A DNA stretch of 64,000 nucleotides from contig JAFQAS010000067.1 of the NCBI GenBank assembly GCA_017399915.1, forward strand, positions 202,607-266,606, read 5' to 3'. Below the pieces are notes generated by a model. It was not told where the DNA came from and did no database searches. It saw nothing but the letters and a program-made list of their open reading frames with translations. How positions within the stretch are numbered: the stretch's first letter is position 1; every line of letters begins with the position of its first letter. A program made the translations under genes and the position numbers. Positions 10,982-19,925 of this stretch are shown here, piece after piece. Source of the stretch: Muribaculaceae bacterium. GTDB taxonomy: Bacteria > Bacteroidota > Bacteroidia > Bacteroidales > Muribaculaceae.

Positions 10982-13900
10982 ATGAAGAAAAGATTATTGG
11001 CTATATCATTAGCCACAATTGCTATTGGTGCATCGGCTGCTACTCCCATGTGGCTTCGCGATGTGAAGATTTCGCCCGATGGCACACAAATTTTATTTAC
11101 CTACAAAGGTGATATCTACAAAGTGGCAACTGAAGGGGGTGACGCAACTCGACTCACCGCCCTCGACTCTTATGAGTCAATGCCCATATGGTCGCCCGAC
11201 GGAAAAACTATCGCATTTCTCAGCGACCGAAACGGAGGACAAGACATTTTCACGATGAGTGCCGGTGGAGGCAAAGCCACTCGCATCACATTCTCATCTG
11301 AGTCAGAAACACCCGAGTCATTCTCTCCCGATGGCAAACATATCATCTTCTCTGCAGCGCTTCAAGACCCTGCCGAAAGCGCCATGTTCCCTTCTCGTCG
11401 CCTCACCGAGCTTTATAGCATTCCCGTTGAAGGAGGTCGTACAAAAATGATACTCGCATCGCCTGCCCAAATGATAAACTATACTGCCGATAAAAAATCT
11501 TTCCTATATCAAGACCAAAAAGGCATGGAAGATGAATGGCGTAAGCATCACACCTCATCAATCGCTCGCGATGTGTGGTTTTATGATGCAACATCAGGAC
11601 AACACAAGAATCTCACCGACCACGCCGGCGAGGATCGCAACCCTGTGATGGGCATTGATGGCAACACTGTTTATTTCCTTAGTGAACGTAACGGAGGTTC
11701 GATGAATGTATATTCATTCCCACTCAACAATCCTAAGAATGTAACTGCTGTAACCACATTTAAAACTCACCCTGTGCGATTCCTTTCTCAAGGAGCGAAC
11801 GGCACTTTAGCATTCACCTATAATGGTGAGATATACACTAAACAAGGTAACAATAAGCCATCAAAAGTGGCTATTAACATTGTTTCTGACGACGAAACAC
11901 CCGAAAAGAAACTCAGCGTGACATCGGGAGCATCGGCTGCTACAGTTTCGCCCGATGGCAAACAAGTTGCGTTTATTAAACGTGGTGAATTATTTGTCAC
12001 TTCAAGCGAATATGCCACCACCAAACAAATCACTCACACCGCTGCCGCCGAGCGTCAACCTTCATGGGCTGCCGACAATCGCACTATCGCATATACCAGT
12101 GAACGCGACGGTCATTGGAACATCTACACCGCAACTATCGCCCGTAAAGATGACCCCAACTTCCCCAATGCCACTATTATCGAAGAAAAAGCATTGTTTG
12201 ATGACAATATCGAGCGTACATATCCTCAATACTCACCCGATGGGAAACAACTTGCGTTCATTCAAGACCGCAATAAATTGATGATTATGGACGTAAAGAG
12301 CAAAAAAGTGCGCCAAGTCACCGATGGTTCTACTCATGCTCGTCGCAATGGTGGGTTCAACTACTCATGGTCGCCCGATGGCAAATGGTTCGTTCTCGAA
12401 GTGGTCGACAATATGCACGACCCATATAGCGATATCGCAATCGTAAGTGCCGAAGGTGGTAAAATCACCAACATCACTCGCAGTGGTTACTTCGACGAAA
12501 TGCCTCGTTGGGTAATGGACGGAAATGCAATATTATTCTTGTCGGAACGCTATGGTATGCGCAACCATGCATCATGGGGCTCTATGAGCGATGTGATGCT
12601 TGTGTTCCTCAACCAAGATGCATATGACAAATATCGTCTAAGCGAAGAAGATTACGCATTATATAAAGAGGTTGAAAAAGCCCAAAAGAAAGAAGCCGAC
12701 TCAAAGAAGAAAGATGACAAGAAAAATAAAGATGATAAAAAATCAGATAAAGCCGATGCCGAAAAAGCATCAAAAGATATCGTTGTTGAACTTGAAGGCA
12801 TTGAAGACCGCATTGTAAGACTCACGCCTAATTCTTCAAATATTGGCAATGCTATCATCACTAAAGATGGCGATAACCTTTATTACCTTTCAGCGGTTGA
12901 GAATGGTTATGACTTGTGGAAAATCAAACTTCGCAAACCCGATGCTAAAATCGTGAGCAAGCTCAATGCCGGTGGCATGTCAATGGAAATGGATAAATCG
13001 GGCAATATCTACCTTCTCGGTAGCCGCTCCATGAAAAAGCTTGCCCCTGCAAGTGACAAACTCACCTCTATCACATACTCAACCACAATGAAACTCGATG
13101 CTCCGGCCGAACGCGAATATATGTTTGACTACGTGGCTCGTCAAGAGCGTGAAATGTTCTATGTAACAGATATGCATGGTGTGGATTGGGAAATGATGAC
13201 CAAAAACTATCGTCAATTCCTTCCACATATTAACAACAACTACGACTTTGCCGAAATGCTTAGCGAATGGCTCGGCGAACTAAATGTGTCGCACACCGGT
13301 GGTAGATATGGAGGCCAAGCCCCTACCGATGCTACCGCTTCGCTCGGCTTGCTTTATGATTGGAGCTACGACAAAGACGGATTGAAAGTAGCAGAAGTGC
13401 TCGAAAAAGGTCCATTCGATCGCTCTTCTTCAAAAGTAAAAGCCGGTTGCATCATCGAAAAAATCAATGGTAATGAAATCAAGTCGGACAAAGATTATAC
13501 CACTCTATTAAACGGCATCGCTAAAACCAAAACCTTAGTGTCAATCTACGATCCTACGTCGGGTGAACGTTGGGACGAAGTGATTCTTCCTATCACATCG
13601 GGTGCTCAATCATCGTTGCTCTACAATCGTTGGATCAAACAACGTGCTGCCGATGTGGAACGTTGGTCAAACGGCCGCTTGGGATATGTTCACATTCAAT
13701 CAATGAGCGATGGCAGTTTCCGTGAAGTTTATGCCGATGTGCTCGGTAAATACAACCACTGCGAAGGGATTGTTATCGACACTCGTTGGAATGGCGGTGG
13801 TCGACTCCATGAAGATATCGAAGTATTGTTTAGCGGTGAAAAATATTTCACACAAGTGGTGCGTGGTGTTGAAGCGTGCGACATGCCAAGCCGCCGTTGG

Positions 13901-14233
13901 AACAAGCCAAGCATCATGGTGCAATGCGAAGCCAACTACAGCAATGCTCACGGCACGCCATGGGTATATAAACATCGTGGATTGGGCAAGCTCGTGGGTA
14001 TGCCTGTTCCCGGCACAATGACAAGTGTGAATTGGGTTACATTGCAAGACCCCTCATTGGTGTTTGGTATCCCTGTAGTGGGTTATCGACTACCCGACGG
14101 CTCATATTTGGAAAACAGCCAACTTGAACCCGACATCAAAGTAGCCAACGACCCCGCGACCGTAGTAACCGGCGAAGACACCCAACTCCGCGTCGCAGTT
14201 GAAACACTACTCAACGATTTGGATAAAAAGTAA
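10982..14233 (+). CDS. Tricorn-type S41 serine peptidase, secreted
   Basis: A 1083-residue peptidase with a cleavable signal peptide (MKKRLLAISLATIAIGASA). PD40/propeller blades (SPDGTQILFT, SPDGKTIAFL, SPDGKQLAFI and more) fill residues 20-550, followed by a Lys/Asp-rich linker (about 557-600), a second beta-rich region, a helical region with His771 (GELNVSHTGG), a PDZ-like domain (about 790-880) and the S41 catalytic domain. The probable nucleophile is Ser987 in CEANYSNAHG, where tricorn has its active serine. The propellers should gate access of peptides. Periplasmic location is inferred from the signal peptide. Single transcription unit with its own promoter and terminator. Confidence 0.92.
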   Translation: MKKRLLAISLATIAIGASAATPMWLRDVKISPDGTQILFTYKGDIYKVATEGGDATRLTALDSYESMPIWSPDGKTIAFLSDRNGGQDIFTMSAGGGKATRITFSSESETPESFSPDGKHIIFSAALQDPAESAMFPSRRLTELYSIPVEGGRTKMILASPAQMINYTADKKSFLYQDQKGMEDEWRKHHTSSIARDVWFYDATSGQHKNLTDHAGEDRNPVMGIDGNTVYFLSERNGGSMNVYSFPLNNPKNVTAVTTFKTHPVRFLSQGANGTLAFTYNGEIYTKQGNNKPSKVAINIVSDDETPEKKLSVTSGASAATVSPDGKQVAFIKRGELFVTSSEYATTKQITHTAAAERQPSWAADNRTIAYTSERDGHWNIYTATIARKDDPNFPNATIIEEKALFDDNIERTYPQYSPDGKQLAFIQDRNKLMIMDVKSKKVRQVTDGSTHARRNGGFNYSWSPDGKWFVLEVVDNMHDPYSDIAIVSAEGGKITNITRSGYFDEMPRWVMDGNAILFLSERYGMRNHASWGSMSDVMLVFLNQDAYDKYRLSEEDYALYKEVEKAQKKEADSKKKDDKKNKDDKKSDKADAEKASKDIVVELEGIEDRIVRLTPNSSNIGNAIITKDGDNLYYLSAVENGYDLWKIKLRKPDAKIVSKLNAGGMSMEMDKSGNIYLLGSRSMKKLAPASDKLTSITYSTTMKLDAPAEREYMFDYVARQEREMFYVTDMHGVDWEMMTKNYRQFLPHINNNYDFAEMLSEWLGELNVSHTGGRYGGQAPTDATASLGLLYDWSYDKDGLKVAEVLEKGPFDRSSSKVKAGCIIEKINGNEIKSDKDYTTLLNGIAKTKTLVSIYDPTSGERWDEVILPITSGAQSSLLYNRWIKQRAADVERWSNGRLGYVHIQSMSDGSFREVYADVLGKYNHCEGIVIDTRWNGGGRLHEDIEVLFSGEKYFTQVVRGVEACDMPSRRWNKPSIMVQCEANYSNAHGTPWVYKHRGLGKLVGMPVPGTMTSVNWVTLQDPSLVFGIPVVGYRLPDGSYLENSQLEPDIKVANDPATVVTGEDTQLRVAVETLLNDLDKK

Positions 14234-14271
14234 TTTGTAGAAATAGAGATTTTCCTCACAAATACTCAAAT

Positions 14272-14308
14272 AATAAGAGCGTCAATTTTAAAAATTGACG
14301 CTCTTATT
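14272..14308. terminator. Bidirectional terminator between convergent genes
   Basis: An 18-bp arm AATAAGAGCGTCAATTTT pairs perfectly with its complement over a one-base gap, with A/T-rich ends on both sides, between the tricorn-like gene and the convergent SH3 gene. Confidence 0.85.
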
Positions 14309-14333
14309 ATTTATTGAAATTGCTCACAAAATT

Positions 14334-14828
14334 TCATTTCCATTTTACTGTTACATCTTTTTTGCGGACATATAATGCATCGTGGGCTATCAATAATACA
14401 TAGAAGCCGTCATTTTCATAAAATTCATCAGCGATAATGGTGCCACGAGGTACTGATGTGAAGTATTCATAAGGATTTTCGCCATAACTTTCAACATAAA
14501 TAGGAGTATTGTTTTTCTTAGCTACAATCACTTTCTCTCCATAGCCGGTATACCAATCTTGTGTGCCAATGTATTTACCATTACACCAACCGGTTACTTT
14601 TCCCACACTCACTTTAACCCAATTCTCTTGTTGTGCGCGCCAAACACCTTGTCCCAGACCGTGAGATTGCATCCAAAGTTGCGTGAGTATTTTTGACTTT
14701 GCTGATGGACGCTGGCGAACATTAACAAAACCGTCATCAGACACTGCATATACCACAGTAAACACCTCTTGAGACCACAACAAACCGCACATCATTAGAG
14801 CGGCAAATAACATCATAATTTTTTTCAT
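14334..14828 (-). CDS. Secreted bacterial SH3-domain protein
   Basis: A 164-residue protein with a signal peptide (MKKIMMLFAALMMCGLLWS). Residues 30-80 resemble a bacterial SH3 domain (DDGFVNVRQRPSAKSKIL, then WVKVSVGKVTGWC). Such domains often bind cell-wall peptides or act as generic ligand modules; no enzymatic domain is attached. A -7 element TATCTTTG on the minus strand lies at 14859-14866. Function unknown. Confidence 0.75.
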   Translation of the reverse strand: MKKIMMLFAALMMCGLLWSQEVFTVVYAVSDDGFVNVRQRPSAKSKILTQLWMQSHGLGQGVWRAQQENWVKVSVGKVTGWCNGKYIGTQDWYTGYGEKVIVAKKNNTPIYVESYGENPYEYFTSVPRGTIIADEFYENDGFYVLLIAHDALYVRKKDVTVKWK

Positions 14829-14858
14829 AGTTTTTATATTTTTATGTCAGTATTTCTA

Positions 14859-14893
14859 CAAAGATACAAATGATTTCACATATTCTATACAAA
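14859..14893 (-). promoter_or_regulatory. Probable promoter of the SH3-domain gene
   Basis: Minus-strand TATCTTTG at 14859-14866, with TTTG at 14890-14893 (23-base spacer, slightly long), about 30 bases upstream of the ATG. Confidence 0.5.
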
Positions 14894-14928
14894 CAACGGC
14901 GTGTCAATTGAAAATAGACACACCGTTG
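14894..14928 (-). terminator. Terminator of the arginine operon
   Basis: CAACGG-c-GTGTC pairs with GACAC-a-CCGTTG about 30 bases downstream of the argC stop, with T-rich sequence beyond on the minus strand. Confidence 0.65.
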
Positions 14929-14956
14929 AAGTTATATAACAAATATTTATTCTAAA

Positions 14957-15928
14957 TTAGAATGCCGATGGTTTGAGGCGGAGGCCTACACGTTCATGTA
15001 GACCGAAGAGAAGGTTCATGTTGTGGACTGCTTGTCCCGATGCCCCTTTCACAAGATTGTCGATTACCGAGGTGATAAGCAATTTACCTTCTACTTTTTC
15101 AAGGTGAAGAATACATTTGTTGGTGTTTACCACATCTTTCAAGTCGGGAGCTTTGTCGGTCACGAATGTAAAGTTGTGGTCATCGTAATATTCTTCATAT
15201 AGTTTCTTGATTTCGTCGAGTTCGATAGGACAATCCATATACACGATAGCCATGATGCCACGAGAGAAGCAGCCACGCACCGGAATGAAATTAATGTCGG
15301 CGTTAAAGCTATTTTGCAATGATTTGAGCGATTGTTTTATCTCGGCAAGGTGTTGATGCTTAAATGGCTTGTAAATCGACACGTTGTCATTGCGCCATGA
15401 GAAGTGAGATGTGGCCGAAGGCTTTACACCGGCACCGGTAGAACCGGTAATGGCAGTAACATGAATATCACTATTGAGCATCAAATTTTTAGCCAATGGA
15501 AGGAGCGCCAATTGAATTGCAGTAGCAAAACAACCGGGATTAGCCACACGAGTAGCACCACGCACGATACGTTTGCGATTTAATTCGGGCAACCCGTACA
15601 CAAATTCATGCGTACCATCTTCGATGCGGTAGTCGGTCGAAAGGTCAATGATGCGAAGTTCTTGAGGCACTTCGTGGCTTTCCATAAACTTGCGAGTTTC
15701 ACCATGAGGAGTGCAGCAGAAAAGCACATCAATTTCTTCCCAAGGAGTTTGGTCGGTAAACACCAAATCGGTTTCGCCAATCAAACCTTGATGCACGTTT
15801 GCCACTTTATTTCCGGCATTACTGCTACTATTTACCCATTTTATTTCCACGTCGGGGTGATTTAATAACAGTCGAAGCAATTCGCCTGCAGTATATCCGG
15901 CCCCGCCTATTATTCCGGCTTTTATCAT
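14957..15928 (-). CDS. argC: N-acyl-gamma-glutamyl-phosphate reductase
   Basis: Reduces N-acyl-glutamyl phosphate to the semialdehyde in arginine biosynthesis. The 323 residues begin with the NADP-binding GIIGGAGYTAGELLRLL and contain the active-site cysteine in NPGCFATA. In Bacteroides the pathway is known to run on N-succinyl rather than N-acetyl intermediates, which may apply here. Last gene of argR-GNAT-argG-pspC-argC; nine bases separate the pspC stop and the argC start. Confidence 0.94.
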   Translation of the reverse strand: MIKAGIIGGAGYTAGELLRLLLNHPDVEIKWVNSSSNAGNKVANVHQGLIGETDLVFTDQTPWEEIDVLFCCTPHGETRKFMESHEVPQELRIIDLSTDYRIEDGTHEFVYGLPELNRKRIVRGATRVANPGCFATAIQLALLPLAKNLMLNSDIHVTAITGSTGAGVKPSATSHFSWRNDNVSIYKPFKHQHLAEIKQSLKSLQNSFNADINFIPVRGCFSRGIMAIVYMDCPIELDEIKKLYEEYYDDHNFTFVTDKAPDLKDVVNTNKCILHLEKVEGKLLITSVIDNLVKGASGQAVHNMNLLFGLHERVGLRLKPSAF

Positions 15929-15937
15929 AATTAACTA

Positions 15938-16108
15938 TTAATTTTCTTCAGGTAATGCAATCATTAAAATTAAATAAACTAATGCTCCACCAAATATCAC
16001 AAATAAGAGTCGAACAACAAAAGTGTCAACTCCAAAGAATTCAGCAATTCCTCCGCAGACTCCTGCAAAAACCCTATCTGTTGTTGAACGCCTTAGTTTT
16101 TTATACAT
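15938..16108 (-). CDS. Small PspC-domain membrane protein inside the arginine operon
   Basis: A 56-codon gene read directly from the minus strand. It begins MYKKLRRSTTDRVFAGVCGG, continues with IAEFFGVDTFVVRLLFVI and ends LPEEN. The RVFAGVCGGIAEFFGVD pattern followed by one long hydrophobic segment is the PspC domain (phage-shock-protein C family), usually an inner-membrane stress-related module. It starts two bases after the argG stop and ends nine bases before argC, so it is transcribed with the arginine genes. The link to arginine synthesis is unexplained and may be positional only. Standalone PspC proteins of this size are common in Bacteroidetes. Confidence 0.85.
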   Translation of the reverse strand: MYKKLRRSTTDRVFAGVCGGIAEFFGVDTFVVRLLFVIFGGALVYLILMIALPEEN

Positions 16109-16110
16109 TA

Positions 16111-17313
16111 TTAGATTTGTTCGTCGTTATGGTTAGCATAATAAGCACGAAGAGCAGTAGCCGACACTTTGATGAACCCTTTGGCGTCGTCGGCAGTCCA
16201 ACCCTTTTGAGTTTCGCCATATTCACCAAATTTATTTTTCACCAAGTCGTCTTTACTTTCCACTCCCACTGTAGAGAATCCAAGAGGACGAAGTTCAAGA
16301 ATAGCAGTACCATTCACATTGCGTTGAGAGTTTTCGAGCATGGCTTCGATGTCGCGCATCACCGGTTCGAGATATTGGCTTTCGTGGAGGAACATTCCAT
16401 ACCATGTTGCCACTTGATCTTTCCAGTATTGTTGCCATTTACTCAATGTATATTTTTCGAGGAAACGGTGAGCTCCGATGATAAGCATTGGAGCAGCAGC
16501 CTCAAAACCTACACGTCCCTTGATGCCGATGATAGTGTCGCCCACGTGCATGTCGCGACCTACGCCATAAGCAGCACCAATTTCTTCAACCTTTTGGATT
16601 GCTTCGATTGGGTCATCGTAGCGCACATCATTTACGGCTTTCAACTCACCTTTTTCAAATGTAAGGCGGAGTTGCTCGGTTCCTTCTTTTTCGCAATGTT
16701 TGAGGTATGCGCTTTCGGGAAGTCCTTGAGCTGAGTCGAGAATTTCGCCACCACAGATAGAGGTACCCCAAAGACCTACGTTGTAGCTATATTTGAGTTT
16801 TGTGAAGTCGGCAGCAAAACCGTTTTTATTGAGATAGTCGATTTCTTCTTGACGAGAAAGATTATTGTCGCGAGTGAGAGTGATAATTTCCACACCCGGA
16901 GCCATCACGAGGAATGTCATATCGAAACGGATTTGGTCGTTACCTGCACCGGTTGAACCATGAGCGATAGCATCGGCACCAATTTCGTTTGCATAACGAG
17001 CAATAGCGATAGCTTGGAAAATGCGTTCAGAACTTACCGAGATGGGATAAGTGCCATTGCGCAACACATTTCCATAAACCATATATTTAAGACTCTTTTC
17101 GTAATACTCACGAGTGACGTCAAGAGTTACATATTTTGTAGCACCAAGTTTATAAGCATTTGCCTCGTTTGTGGCAAGTTGTTCGGGGCTGAAACCACCG
17201 GTATTTGCACATGCGGCATATACTTCATAACCCATTTCTTTTGCAAGATACATCACAGTGTAAGAGGTATCAAGACCTCCACTAAATGCAACTACTACTT
17301 TTTTCTTTCCCAT
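16111..17313 (-). CDS. argG: Argininosuccinate synthase
   Basis: Joins citrulline and aspartate with ATP to form argininosuccinate. The 400-residue protein has the N-type ATP loop AFSGGLDTSY near residue 9 and the conserved HGSTGAGNDQIRF near residue 117. Length matches the family. It lies 27 bases after the GNAT gene and two bases before pspC in the arginine operon. Confidence 0.95.
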   Translation of the reverse strand: MGKKKVVVAFSGGLDTSYTVMYLAKEMGYEVYAACANTGGFSPEQLATNEANAYKLGATKYVTLDVTREYYEKSLKYMVYGNVLRNGTYPISVSSERIFQAIAIARYANEIGADAIAHGSTGAGNDQIRFDMTFLVMAPGVEIITLTRDNNLSRQEEIDYLNKNGFAADFTKLKYSYNVGLWGTSICGGEILDSAQGLPESAYLKHCEKEGTEQLRLTFEKGELKAVNDVRYDDPIEAIQKVEEIGAAYGVGRDMHVGDTIIGIKGRVGFEAAAPMLIIGAHRFLEKYTLSKWQQYWKDQVATWYGMFLHESQYLEPVMRDIEAMLENSQRNVNGTAILELRPLGFSTVGVESKDDLVKNKFGEYGETQKGWTADDAKGFIKVSATALRAYYANHNDEQI

Positions 17314-17340
17314 TTTTATTTTGTTTTCTATATTATTCTA

Positions 17341-17931
17341 TTAATCTTCGCTATCGATATCAGTGTTAAGACTATATCGATGATATTGTGTTTCTTTGGG
17401 GTCATACAACAACCCTACACATAGACATTTGTGACCTCCATTGCGTTGAAGGATATCAAAATTCACACAACTTTCACAACCTTTCCAAAATGCAGGGTCG
17501 GTAGTGAGTTGATCGAATGTCACAGGACGATATCCCAATTCAAAATTCATCTTCATCACTGCCGCACCGGTAGTCAATGAAAAGATTTTAGCATCGGGAT
17601 ACATTTCGCGTGAAAGTTTGAAGATGCGGCGTTTGATGCGAGTCGCGAGCCCTAATCCACGGAATTTATCGGCAACGATAAGCCCTGAATTGGCAACAAA
17701 TTCTTTATTACTCCAACTTTCGATATAACTAAATCCGGCAAACTCGCCATTGCAAAGAGCAACAACGGCTTTGCGTTCAAGCATTTTTTGTTTCACATAT
17801 TCAGGAGAACGTTTTGCAATACCGGTGCCACGCACTTTAGCGGCACGGTTGATGGTGTCGAGAATTTCATCGACATATTTCACATGTTCTTCTGAGGCGA
17901 CTACTACTTCTATTTTATTAGTGTCATCCAT
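17341..17931 (-). CDS. GNAT-family acyltransferase in the arginine operon, candidate N-acylglutamate synthase
   Basis: A 196-residue GNAT protein with the acyl-CoA loop as KFRGLGLATR near residue 88. A C-terminal Cys-rich stretch (WKGCESCVNF, then KCLCVGLLYDP) is unusual for GNATs and could bind a metal. It lies between argR and argG. The first committed step, acylation of glutamate, is not covered by any other gene here, and I recall that in Bacteroides a GNAT at this place was proposed to make N-succinylglutamate. Substrate assignment is inference from context. Confidence 0.75.
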   Translation of the reverse strand: MDDTNKIEVVVASEEHVKYVDEILDTINRAAKVRGTGIAKRSPEYVKQKMLERKAVVALCNGEFAGFSYIESWSNKEFVANSGLIVADKFRGLGLATRIKRRIFKLSREMYPDAKIFSLTTGAAVMKMNFELGYRPVTFDQLTTDPAFWKGCESCVNFDILQRNGGHKCLCVGLLYDPKETQYHRYSLNTDIDSED

Positions 17932-17970
17932 TTTTTCAAAAATATACCTTATACAATAATTATAAAATTA

Positions 17971-18495
17971 CTAATCTATATCTTCGCCTAAAAATTGGCC
18001 TTTGGCAGCTTCAAGCACTGATTGTGGCAAAAATGAACTGAAAAGCTCATACAAATCTCTGCGATTTGAGGTTTCATTCACTACTGCAAACACCGTGTCG
18101 GCGCCGGGGATAGTTCCCAATATATGATGCGACTCAAGCATATCAAGGTCATATGCCAACCCGCTGGCATAGCCATTGCGAGTTTTTATCACAACCAAAT
18201 TGCCCGACACACTCAACGACAATGCCGCAGGGTGTAACGATGATTGAACAGTATTTTGCGACTTTGCAAATGGTTCATTGCTCATGCGATGCGAATCGGC
18301 TATGATGTAGCGATAGCCTCCCATATCGGTGGCAATCTTTGTGGTTCGCAACATTTTCAAATCGCGTGAAAGTGTAGCTTGAGTAACAATATACCCACGT
18401 ATCGCAAGTTGTTTTGACAATTCTTCCTGACTACCTATCGAGTTGTGTGTAAGAATATCAACTATTACCGGCAATCGAGATTTTCTCTTTTTCAT
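17971..18495 (-). CDS. argR: Arginine repressor
   Basis: A 174-residue ArgR: an N-terminal winged helix (QEELSKQLAIRGYIVTQATL then SRDLK) binds operators, and the C-terminal domain contains GTIPGADTVFAV, the arginine-binding and hexamerisation motif with its conserved Asp pattern. First gene of the arginine operon, so it probably controls itself and the genes behind it. A -7 element TATCTTTG lies 24-31 bases upstream. Confidence 0.93.
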   Translation of the reverse strand: MKKRKSRLPVIVDILTHNSIGSQEELSKQLAIRGYIVTQATLSRDLKMLRTTKIATDMGGYRYIIADSHRMSNEPFAKSQNTVQSSLHPAALSLSVSGNLVVIKTRNGYASGLAYDLDMLESHHILGTIPGADTVFAVVNETSNRRDLYELFSSFLPQSVLEAAKGQFLGEDID

Positions 18496-18518
18496 AATAG
18501 ACGAAATTTATTTCTATG

Positions 18519-18526
18519 CAAAGATA
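18519..18526 (-). promoter_or_regulatory. argR: -7 element of the argR operon
   Basis: Minus-strand TATCTTTG. No clear -33 TTTG is found at 19-22 bases; that place is taken by the hairpin at 18546-18589, which could suggest activator-independent weak expression or simply a degenerate -33. Confidence 0.55.
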
Positions 18527-18545
18527 CTACTAAATATTGAATAAA

Positions 18546-18589
18546 AATAGAAATCGCATAAATATTTAAGGAATTATGCGATTTCTATT
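18546..18589 (-). terminator. Terminator of waaA, abutting the argR promoter
   Basis: A perfect 16-bp inverted repeat (AATAGAAATCGCATAA with its complement, 12-base loop) followed on the minus strand by ATTTTTATT, 24 bases past the waaA stop. Confidence 0.8.
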
Positions 18590-18612
18590 ATTTTATTTCA
18601 ATAATATTATAA

Positions 18613-19848
18613 TCAGAATAAATCGTTGTATATCGTTTGAGTGGCGCCGAGGTTGTCTTTTATGTAGTTGCCGGCGATTTTTGAGGCTGTTTCGAGTGCT
18701 GTGGCATCGGTGGTCAGTAATGACAAAGTTTTTTCACAATCCTCTTTGCCATTCACCACAAATCCTCCGCCAAGGGCTATCAAATCAACAGCTTCTTTAA
18801 ACTTGTGATACTTAGGACCAAACACCACCGGCATATCATACACTGCCGCTTCGTTGATATTGTGAATTCCCGCGCCAAAGCCTCCGCCTATATAGGCGAT
18901 ATCACCATAGCGATATATGCTCGATAACAACCCGAAACAATCTATTATCAAGCATTTCACCGGCTTGATTTCGGCTGCATCATCGGCATATTTCTCATAT
19001 TCCGATAGCAACATCGAGTTATCAAATCGTTGCAACATGCTTTGCAATCGTGATTGGTCAAATTGATGTGGAGCGATTATCACTTTCACATCATGGGCAT
19101 TCACCCATTGTGCATACATATCTTCATCGGCAGCCCAACTGCTTCCCACAATAATTGTGTGGCGAGCATCACTTTTAAATCGCTCGATTAATGGCAAATT
19201 GGTTGTGGTGCGCATTATATCGGTCACACGGTCAAAGCGTGTATCTCCGGCTATAGTCACATTTTCCACGCCTATGCCGGCAAGTAGCTGTTGCGATGCC
19301 TCATCTTGCACATAAATATGCTTAAAGCATTTAAGCATGCCACGGAACATTCCGCCCCACCACTTGAAAAATGGTTGTTTTGCTCGGAATATTGACGAAA
19401 TGAGATATGTGGGAATATTCTTTCGGCTCAACTCTTGCAGATAGTTGCCCCAAAATTCATATTTGACAAATATCGCCATTTCCACCTTCACTGCATCGAG
19501 AAAGCTTCGCGCATTGCCTGGCGTGTCAAATGGTAGATAGCACACGGCATCAACCCCTTCGTAATTTTTTCTCACCTCATAACCCGATGGAGAGAAGAAT
19601 GTGAGTAATATTTTGCGTGAAGGGTTTTCGCGTTTTATCATCTCTATCAACGGACGTCCCTGCTCAAACTCGCCAAGCGACGACACATGAATCCATATAT
19701 AGGTTGAGGAGGAGTCGATCACATCATGAAGATAACCCAACGTGGCTTTTTGGCCCGTAATCATTTTACGCACCTTATCACTACGAGTTGCCGCTATTCG
19801 AGCAACGGCACCATAGAGAGCAATCCCCATGTTATAGAGAATATTCAT
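18613..19848 (-). CDS. waaA: 3-deoxy-D-manno-octulosonic acid (Kdo) transferase
   Basis: Adds Kdo to lipid A precursor at the inner membrane, the first step of LPS core synthesis. The 411-residue protein has an N-terminal membrane anchor (MNILYNMGIALYGAVARIA), the WIHVSSLGEFEQGRPLI motif near residue 52 holding the probable catalytic glutamate, and the C-terminal GT-B half with YIGGGFGAGIHNINEAA. Gene follows gltX by 77 bases with a hairpin between them, so coupling is partial at most. Confidence 0.93.
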   Translation of the reverse strand: MNILYNMGIALYGAVARIAATRSDKVRKMITGQKATLGYLHDVIDSSSTYIWIHVSSLGEFEQGRPLIEMIKRENPSRKILLTFFSPSGYEVRKNYEGVDAVCYLPFDTPGNARSFLDAVKVEMAIFVKYEFWGNYLQELSRKNIPTYLISSIFRAKQPFFKWWGGMFRGMLKCFKHIYVQDEASQQLLAGIGVENVTIAGDTRFDRVTDIMRTTTNLPLIERFKSDARHTIIVGSSWAADEDMYAQWVNAHDVKVIIAPHQFDQSRLQSMLQRFDNSMLLSEYEKYADDAAEIKPVKCLIIDCFGLLSSIYRYGDIAYIGGGFGAGIHNINEAAVYDMPVVFGPKYHKFKEAVDLIALGGGFVVNGKEDCEKTLSLLTTDATALETASKIAGNYIKDNLGATQTIYNDLF

Positions 19849-19885
19849 CTTGCGACTTTGTCGTTTGTGGTTATATTAAAGAGTT

Positions 19886-19911
19886 AAGGGGATTTTTTGA
19901 CAAATCCCCTT
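19886..19911. terminator. Hairpin between gltX and waaA
   Basis: AAGGGGATTT pairs with AAATCCCCTT over a six-base loop. The T-run is strong on the plus strand and weaker on the minus strand (CTCTTTAATAT), the direction of both neighbouring genes, so termination of gltX may be incomplete. Confidence 0.6.
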
Positions 19912-19925
19912 TTTTATTCTTATTT

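Noticed and set aside
15955..16734. 259-codon plus-strand ORF over argG and pspC.
   Set aside because: Opposite to two clear genes with conserved motifs; composition is that of an antisense frame.
18538..18551. ARG-box-like TGAATAAAAATAGA upstream of argR (12 of 14 bases to the E. coli consensus).
   Set aside because: It overlaps the T-run of the waaA terminator, so the match is mostly A/T and could be chance; the right half is broken. Operators of Bacteroidetes ArgR are not known to me.
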